A stretch of 64,000 nucleotides of DNA, taken from positions 39,343,360-39,407,359 of the forward strand of contig OX381714.1 in NCBI GenBank assembly GCA_947462335.1, written 5' to 3'. The first letter of the stretch is position 1, and each line of letters begins with the position of its first letter. A program made the position numbers and the translations under genes. The DNA is from Harmothoe impar (lineage: Eukaryota > Annelida > Polychaeta > Phyllodocida > Polynoidae). The notes below the pieces were generated by a model that saw only the letters and a program-made list of their open reading frames with translations, ran no database searches and was not told where the DNA came from. Shown piece after piece: positions 58,229 through 64,000 of the stretch.

Positions 58229-58303
58229 CAGAATCGGTAGTATAGTGGTTAGGATGTCTGCCATACAATCAGAGGGTAGGGGTTATATCCCAGAATGTTC
58301 CAT
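58229..58303 (+). other. tRNA-like remnant or SINE head
   Basis: GGTAGTATAGTGGTTAGGAT is a near-ideal polymerase III A-box/D-arm, and GGGTAGGGGTTATATCCC is a degraded T-arm at the right distance. The anticodon loop lacks U33 and the acceptor stem does not pair, so a working tRNA is unlikely. Confidence 0.4.
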
Positions 58304-58331
58304 AACATTTACTCACATTACTTCGTTTTAA

Positions 58332-58420
58332 AGGAGAGACTGACTCCCTTCATCAAGAGAGTCCGAAAAGGGAGTCATTCTGGAGGCAGGCCTGGACTCT
58401 GTTTCTTTACTCTGTGTAAA
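58332..58420. mobile_element. GGAGTC-rich ACACAGAG element, fragment
   Basis: AAAGGGAGTCATTCTGGAGG-CAGGCCTGGACTC and TTTCTTTACTCTGTGTA match the right end of 17769-17964. Confidence 0.55.
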
Positions 58421-58422
58421 AT

Positions 58423-59390
58423 GGGCATTACAGAAAAATGAGGACCATGATATGTTTTTGTTTTCATTTCCTTTTTTTTTTTTTATGTCTGCAACTATCA
58501 TAATCCAAAGTGGTTTGCAGATAGCAATATTTAAGACAACATGGCCATCAGGCTACAGAATGAAAAATCTCCTACAGCTTATCGTCACCCATTGTTCAGA
58601 ATTAGATTTTTCAAGTGGCCTTCCCATAGAATTGAGCACCGTAACATGCACATTTTCTAACATTTTCTACTTCCTAATACATGTCTTTTAAACTCATTTC
58701 TATAGTGAGTTATGTGCAAAAATCAACAGAATATCTAAATCATCTAACTCTGATGCATGAAAGTGTTTTAGTGCATTTCAGGTGAAATATTTCAACAATG
58801 GGAAAGTTCAAAATGGCCTCTGAAAGAACTTCTTTTGATACAGTTAGGGAGATTGATACACTTAGCAGTTAGAAAGGCAGTGTTAAGTGTATCAATTAGC
58901 ACTATCTAGTAAGGATGTATAGTAGCCATCTTGGATTCTGGCAAAAGTGCAATATTGGATAAAAAAAGAAACACGTGCACCAACCATGTGTTTATTTTGT
59001 AAGTTTAAGTCTTTCGATCTTGGAGAAGGTACAAGTTTTACTCTGAGAATTGATTCTATTACTTATTACTAAATAGCAGTTTTGACCTGATAAGTTGATT
59101 CCACAGCCAAAGAATCATATTTCTCATTATAAGACGCTATATTCCTTTTATGATACAGATAGCATTTATTGATACAGATATCAGTTGATGTCCCTATAAC
59201 AGCCATTCTTTGTTTTAATACAGATAACATGAGTTACTACACATAGCAGTTGGATGCTTGACACACTTAGCAATAGTTTGATACTGTTAGCAGTTGGATG
59301 GTTGACTGCTAAGTGTAGTTACAGCAGGATTGATACACTTGCAGTTGCACACCCTCTAGACATTGCAGCAGAACATCGGCGGCACAGGTA
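58423..59390. other. AT-rich intergenic sequence
   Basis: A 13-bp hairpin ATTGATACACTTA / TAAGTGTATCAAT (58852-58896) and scattered GATAC-ACTTAGCAGTT phrases; no gene. Confidence 0.55.
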
Positions 59391-59787
59391 TGTGGAGTCA
59401 CGTTTTGTCCACAGGCCACAAAGTGTCCACAGCTCAAGGAAAGACACAAGTTGGTGCTGTTAAAATGAATTGTGTTTTCACTTGGAGTATAATTTCTTTG
59501 CTCCATGGATGTGTTCACCATACAGGCAACGTTAGGACCCACATAGACAAGAAATATCAGTTACAGTTTATTATGGTATAATTGTAGGCTACATCTCATT
59601 CTATTATGTACTATGTATCACCAGGCTGGGAGATTCAGTCATCTAATGATATCTCTGTTAATGAACTTACTAGAACTAATACTAAACCTTGCAAATTTCT
59701 TGTCTGAAGAAATAAATTAAGTTTCTACAAAGAGTTTGATAATTGGTGTGGACACTTTGTAGCATGTGGACAAAACGTGACTCCACA
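59391..59787. mobile_element. 397-bp element with 41-bp terminal repeats
   Basis: TGTGGAGTCACGTTTTGTCC... (59391-59431) and the complement (59747-59787) match at 39 of 41 positions. Starts TGTGG, ends CCACA. No target duplication is obvious and no coding capacity is seen. Confidence 0.8.
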
Positions 59788-60483
59788 CAGTACCTTCACC
59801 ATTCCTATAAATCCGAATTGGCGTTTATACTGAATTTAGAAATCGTTATGTAAATTAGATGTTGACCTGTTTAGATGGTGTGGTTATCTAGAACCATGGA
59901 TAGTACATGATGCATTTTGTATGCAAAGGATATGGACCCTTTTCAATGAGCTAAAATGCGATGACGGCCAGGTTAATTAACAGAGATGGCTGTTTCTAAA
60001 TTTAGAGACAGGCACTACTTGGACTTCCCCTTAATCTCAGTCACAAAGGGTTAAAAGGTCATACAAACTCATAAACCATTAGCTAGGACTATTTTTCAGT
60101 ATCAAACAAAAAACGCTATTGTTGTTTCTTGAATCCTGGCTATTTTATGCAGAAGGCGCCTGATCGAGGTCACACAACCACTATTTCTAAACGTTATTAA
60201 CAATGGCCCAACGCTGGATCATAGGCCAAGAGAGTGCTGGAGTGGATTTCAGAACAGAAATTGATGTAATTTCCCTTTAGTAACACTGCATCAACGAATT
60301 AGTTGGGCTGTTTGAAACTGTATTGCCAAATGTATAATGTGTAGTAACTCTAGTTTACACTGAGTGTTGCTAGATTATAATTATAATTACCATCAAACCC
60401 AGGTTCATTCACAAAAGGCAGCTGTTGGTGGAAGGTAATCTTTATTCACAATCGATCATGGTCACAGCAGAGTTACACAGAGT
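59788..60483. other. Intergenic sequence
   Basis: Nothing recognisable. Confidence 0.5.
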
Positions 60484-60573
60484 GTACACACACAGAAAAG
60501 TGAGAGTCATTGTCGCTACTCTCAGGTGAGGGTAGTTTTAGCGACAATGACTCTCACTTTTCTGCGGGTGTAT
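60484..60573. mobile_element. ACACACAGAAAAGTGAGAG palindromic MITE, shortened
   Basis: AGAAAAGTGAGAGTCATTGT-CGCTA (60494-60518) and its exact complement (60539-60563). Part of the left inner arm present at 31834-31955 is lost. Confidence 0.85.
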
Positions 60574-61979
60574 GTAGATGTTGATTACACAAAGTGTACA
60601 GAAGGTTCAACAAGGCTACACAAAGTGTACATGCAGATGTATAATACACAGTGTGTATGAAAACTCTGGTAGACCCTGACTACTTGGTACTGTGGATATG
60701 TTGGTATAGATGTCACCCAATGGGTATATAAAGGTTTCATAAGGGAACACCTGATGATCAAGACCTGGCAGAGGAGTTCTGGGGTGCAGTACTGGTAGAC
60801 CAAGAGTTATGTCTGCACCAAGAGTACCCAGCAGGAATTGCTCGTGACAGCTGGGTGACCGGCTTTTATAGCAGGTTGCTCAGCGGTGGCACCACCTATG
60901 TATCCGGGCCGAAACATAGGGTCAGGTTCATAGATCCTGGGGAGACATTATCCGGACCAATCATAGGATCGGTCTGGGAAGGACTTCTTGACACTCCGTG
61001 AAGGAAATATCTAGGCCGAACATAAGTCCGGTCCGGTTTCTGGAGAGGATCATCTACTGCTGAAATTGTACAGCACCACACATGTAAGAACTATCATCCA
61101 GGTGAAGTCTTCCTAAATTATCATTTTCAAACAGCATAATAATAACCCATATTTGATTGATTTAATACACGATTTAATATATGGAAATATATATATCTGA
61201 TAACATATTTATCACTAGGGGTGGTTCTCTCAATCAGATCTACATTTTAAGAAAACATAAATGTAGGATGACATTTGGAGGCCCCCACACTGACCTTTAG
61301 AAATACCCCCTTTCTTCATCTAAACGACCATCTGTTAATTAAACTATTTTCTTATACTAGTTACGTTAGTGCATGTTATATTATAGGAAATTTGTATCCT
61401 GTTCTGCAAAACACCCCGGAGCCAATACTAGAATTGCAACATTGGTTTAACACCTCCTTTGTCTGCACAGAAACCTACCCTGGTGACCAGTTAAGGAAAA
61501 GGTGGTTTAACATTGGGCAAGCATCTACTTCAACAATTATGTCCAAGCACTAGCACAGAGGTGTGTTCAGAGAGGAGGGGGAGGAGGGCTCCTGGGGGCT
61601 CTGGGCCACCCTTTACGGCCTTTAGATTCTTTTATAAGATTAGATATTTTCAAATGCCTTTGTCCGCCGCTGAATCTCGGCCAGCTGTCAGGTCAAAGTT
61701 CAACCAATGACAAAAAATTCAATTTTGGCACAAAATTCCCTTTTTATACGATTTTAATGATTTCGATCAGTGCCAACATAGGCTCAATATAATTATCCTT
61801 CCTATAGCTGTGCTTACTTCACCTGGAAATCTGGCCATACAGGTGTTTTATTACAGATATCCCATGATTGATATCACGAACGTAACCATTTTTGTCGATG
61901 AAAATAAAAGGGCGGGGAAGTACAGGGAGGGGGTGAACAAATTGCTATTTTTGTTATAATGATGATTGCTCTACGTTCG
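60574..61979. other. Intergenic sequence
   Basis: Tandem-like CACAAAGTGTACA words at 60588-60650; otherwise nothing recognised. Confidence 0.5.
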
Positions 61980-63400
61980 TATTATTTAACAGCTCTCCCG
62001 ATTGCATGGTCCACGATATCACGGGCGCTATATTGCCTCCAATAGGAAGCCATTGCCGCTGCTGCTGCTGCTGGTACTGCTGCTGGTACTGCTGCTGCTG
62101 CTACTGCTTGGTGATGGCGGTGGTGTTGGTGGTGGTGGCGGTGGTGGCTGGTGGTGCTAGAGTGGTGCTGTCTGGAGGAAAGGAGAGTCTGCTAACTGGA
62201 GGCACGAGCGTTGGCTGGCTGGCTGCTGTGCGCACGCGTGCCGACCCAGTGTGCCAGAGTGTGCTGGCGGTGGCTGCTGCTGCTGCTGCAGCTGCTGAGC
62301 AGATGGTGAGCATCTGCACATACGCACACAGACTGTGTGAGTCTCTCCCACACTCTCTCCATACTTCTCTCTCTCGGCGGGAGAGCGCAGGGCCACAACC
62401 CGCCCGCGGATCAGACGTACTCACAGGAAGCGGAAGCCCATGGTGAGGGGAAGGGGAATCCTGGGAGCAGTGAACTGGAGGAGGTATACATAAATACAGC
62501 ATCAGGGGGAGGAGGAGGCACTGAAGGAGGGAGGAGCCGGCCTCCATGGTGTGACGAGGATGGAGATTGTATAGAGCTATTACTACACGCCTCCTATGGT
62601 AGTAGTACTGACTGTACTGCCGCTGCCAACCGCCACCACCATCATCATCACATGCTGGCTTCCCTGGAGCGTGTCCCCATGTCTGACTGATGCTTGCCTG
62701 CCTGTCTGCCTGCCTGCCTACCTGCCTTAATCAGCTATCTGGGCCTGATGCTGACTGGAGGGGCAGCAGCATCGCTGGATGAGGTCGATATGAGACGCGG
62801 GTATTATATATAATATACACATCAACTGGGGACCCACTGGAGGATTGCCTATGTATAGGGGATAGAGCATTGCCTTCAGGCCAGCATTATAAAGACTCTA
62901 GATTTGCTCTCTGCCAATGTCTCAGCCTCACCCAGCGTGTCTCTAGGTGTCTAGGGTAGGAGGTGTCATCATTGACTGATGTGATATAATATACACCCAC
63001 AACATCCCTCCTCCTCCTGCCCCTTGAGCTGCTCCACCGAGCAGAGCGAGCTGCTCCACCCACCCACCACCACCACCACCACCACAACCCTCATATCACC
63101 AGCTACCAACCATGCTCTTACTCTGAAAGGGGAATTTCCACATATACCCCTATATACCTGTCTTATCTCAAGTCTCACCAACCCACGCCTGTCTGTTATC
63201 TGGTCAGCGGCTCCTCACACAATCACTCGGCAGCTGCCACTGAACAATGTGTCGTAGCCAGGCAGGCCAGTCAGCCATCAAGCAAGACAGCTCTCAGCCA
63301 GCAGGCGTACCCACGCGTTTGTTTAGGGTGGAGGTGAGAGCTGCTGCAGTGAAGACAAGAGCTGTGGTGGTGCCTTCCTCGGGACCAGACTGAAAATAAA
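61980..63400. other. GC-richer stretch with CTG/GGT triplet runs
   Basis: Higher GC than the rest of the window. Includes (GCTGCT)n and (GGTGGT)n at 62060-62150, CTGCTG at 62275-62295, CCTGCCTG words near 62697 and (CAC)n at 63060-63085. Open frames here translate triplet runs; none has a recognised domain or a convincing start. It could be the leader exon or promoter of a gene beyond the window (inference). Confidence 0.3.
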
Positions 63401-63528
63401 CACAGAGAGGAGGGATATTGACTATAAGGAGGGATGTGGGTGTAGAGGTATAGGGAGGCAGAGTAGTCTGAACAGGGTAATTTTTATGGGGTCAATTGAG
63501 ATTTTCTAAACGAAAATCTGTTTGCCAA

Positions 63529-63645
63529 GCGCAGGAGAGAAAGAGAAAGAGAGAGAGAGAGAAGCAGAGGGAGAAAGAGAGAGAGACAGAGAAAGGCAGA
63601 GATACAGAGTAAAGCAGAGATACAGAGAGAGGTATTCGGCAACAC
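63529..63645. repeat. GAGA/CAGAGA simple repeat
   Basis: AGAGAGAGAGAGAAGCAGAG and similar runs over about 110 bp. The remaining bases to 64000 hold nothing recognised. Confidence 0.85.
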
Positions 63646-64000
63646 CACACAAGACCATGTCCATGTAACCATCAAAGTACCATCCATAGACAGATATCAA
63701 ACACAGGGGTGCTATAACAATAACAGCAGCCAGCCCAGGCAATAAAACACCAATGGTTCCTTCACATGCTGGCTGGCACATTTTAGGACACCCATTATAT
63801 CTGCAGTGGAGTCCCCTTGACAGAGTGGAGAATCCCCCAAGCACCGTCTTCTTCTGCGTCGGTTAATGACCTAGCAGGGATCCAAATGGGATTGCCGGAT
63901 CCCACCAACCCCTAGTGGTTAGGCACACCGGCCCCCTGCGCCGATTACACCCTGCTAAGCTGCTACCCGCTGCTAGCCTGTGGTGACCCGACCCCCCAGG

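Noticed and set aside
62006..62690. Overlapping open frames with Cys, Ala, Gly and His runs
   Set aside because: They translate CTG, GGT and CAC triplet runs. The 117-codon frame ending at 62690 has no ATG near its start and no recognised domain.
63890..63990. CTAGTGGTTAGGCACACCGG, an A-box-like phrase near the right edge
   Set aside because: No T-arm or foldable cloverleaf follows; the evidence is too weak for a tRNA or SINE call.

Overview
This window looks like animal (bilaterian, probably marine invertebrate) nuclear DNA. It is AT-rich and gene-poor, with long TA, CT and CAA microsatellites, many short inverted-repeat transposons and decayed LINE fragments. It contains one convincing metazoan gene, and I see no operons, Shine-Dalgarno sites or CRISPR arrays. 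I cannot fix the phylum from the sequence alone.

The single well-supported gene is a FAM43A/B-like phosphotyrosine-binding (PTB/PID) domain protein at 9966-11387 (+), 473 residues in one uninterrupted coding exon. About 2 kb of somewhat GC-richer sequence precedes it and a plausible 3' UTR of about 1.3 kb follows. No other complete host gene could be supported. Two further stretches (57067-57327 and 61980-63400) are noted as weak candidates only.

The rest is a dense layered transposon landscape. 1-9 kb: a 17-bp minisatellite, three TTA-flanked GGCCAAAA-ended MITE copies and a 1-kb TGGGCCA-rich element. 13-33 kb: a thick cluster of non-autonomous elements, including TA-flanked CACTG...CAGTG elements, palindromic TGGCCACCGTCCAC MITEs, GGGAGTG-ended elements with TTA/TAA duplications, a family built from repeated GCAGCCCTGGCGAGT palindromes, and an inverted array of 70-bp units nested in a larger inverted repeat. 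34.3-36.5 kb: a 2.1-kb AT-rich element between TA microsatellites, with near-perfect 27-bp terminal repeats and eleven copies of a TGTTACGTTCAC motif. 38.8-42.1 kb: two decayed LINE 3' ends flank an 888-bp foldback element that itself holds a second inverted-repeat element. 44.5-45.4 kb: a long hairpin and a 16-bp terminal-repeat element carrying a tRNA-Val-like stretch. 46.5-48.6 kb: two copies, about 97% alike by eye, of a 336-bp element with perfect 5-bp target duplications. The second copy is split by a 5'-truncated LINE, so the intact copy serves as the empty-site reference. 48.6-64 kb: purine-rich simple sequence, a perfect 27-bp hairpin beside a CTCF-consensus match, another nested MITE pair, and a 397-bp element with 41-bp terminal repeats.

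The non-coding parts do not form an interacting gene system. Their interest lies in insertion order, young elements and repeated motifs that look like transposase-binding or hairpin-forming sites. I found no new defence or biosynthetic system. The best candidates for something undescribed are the TGTTACGTTCAC element (34348-36471) and the multi-palindrome GCAGCCCTGGCGAGT family (16.8-32.8 kb).
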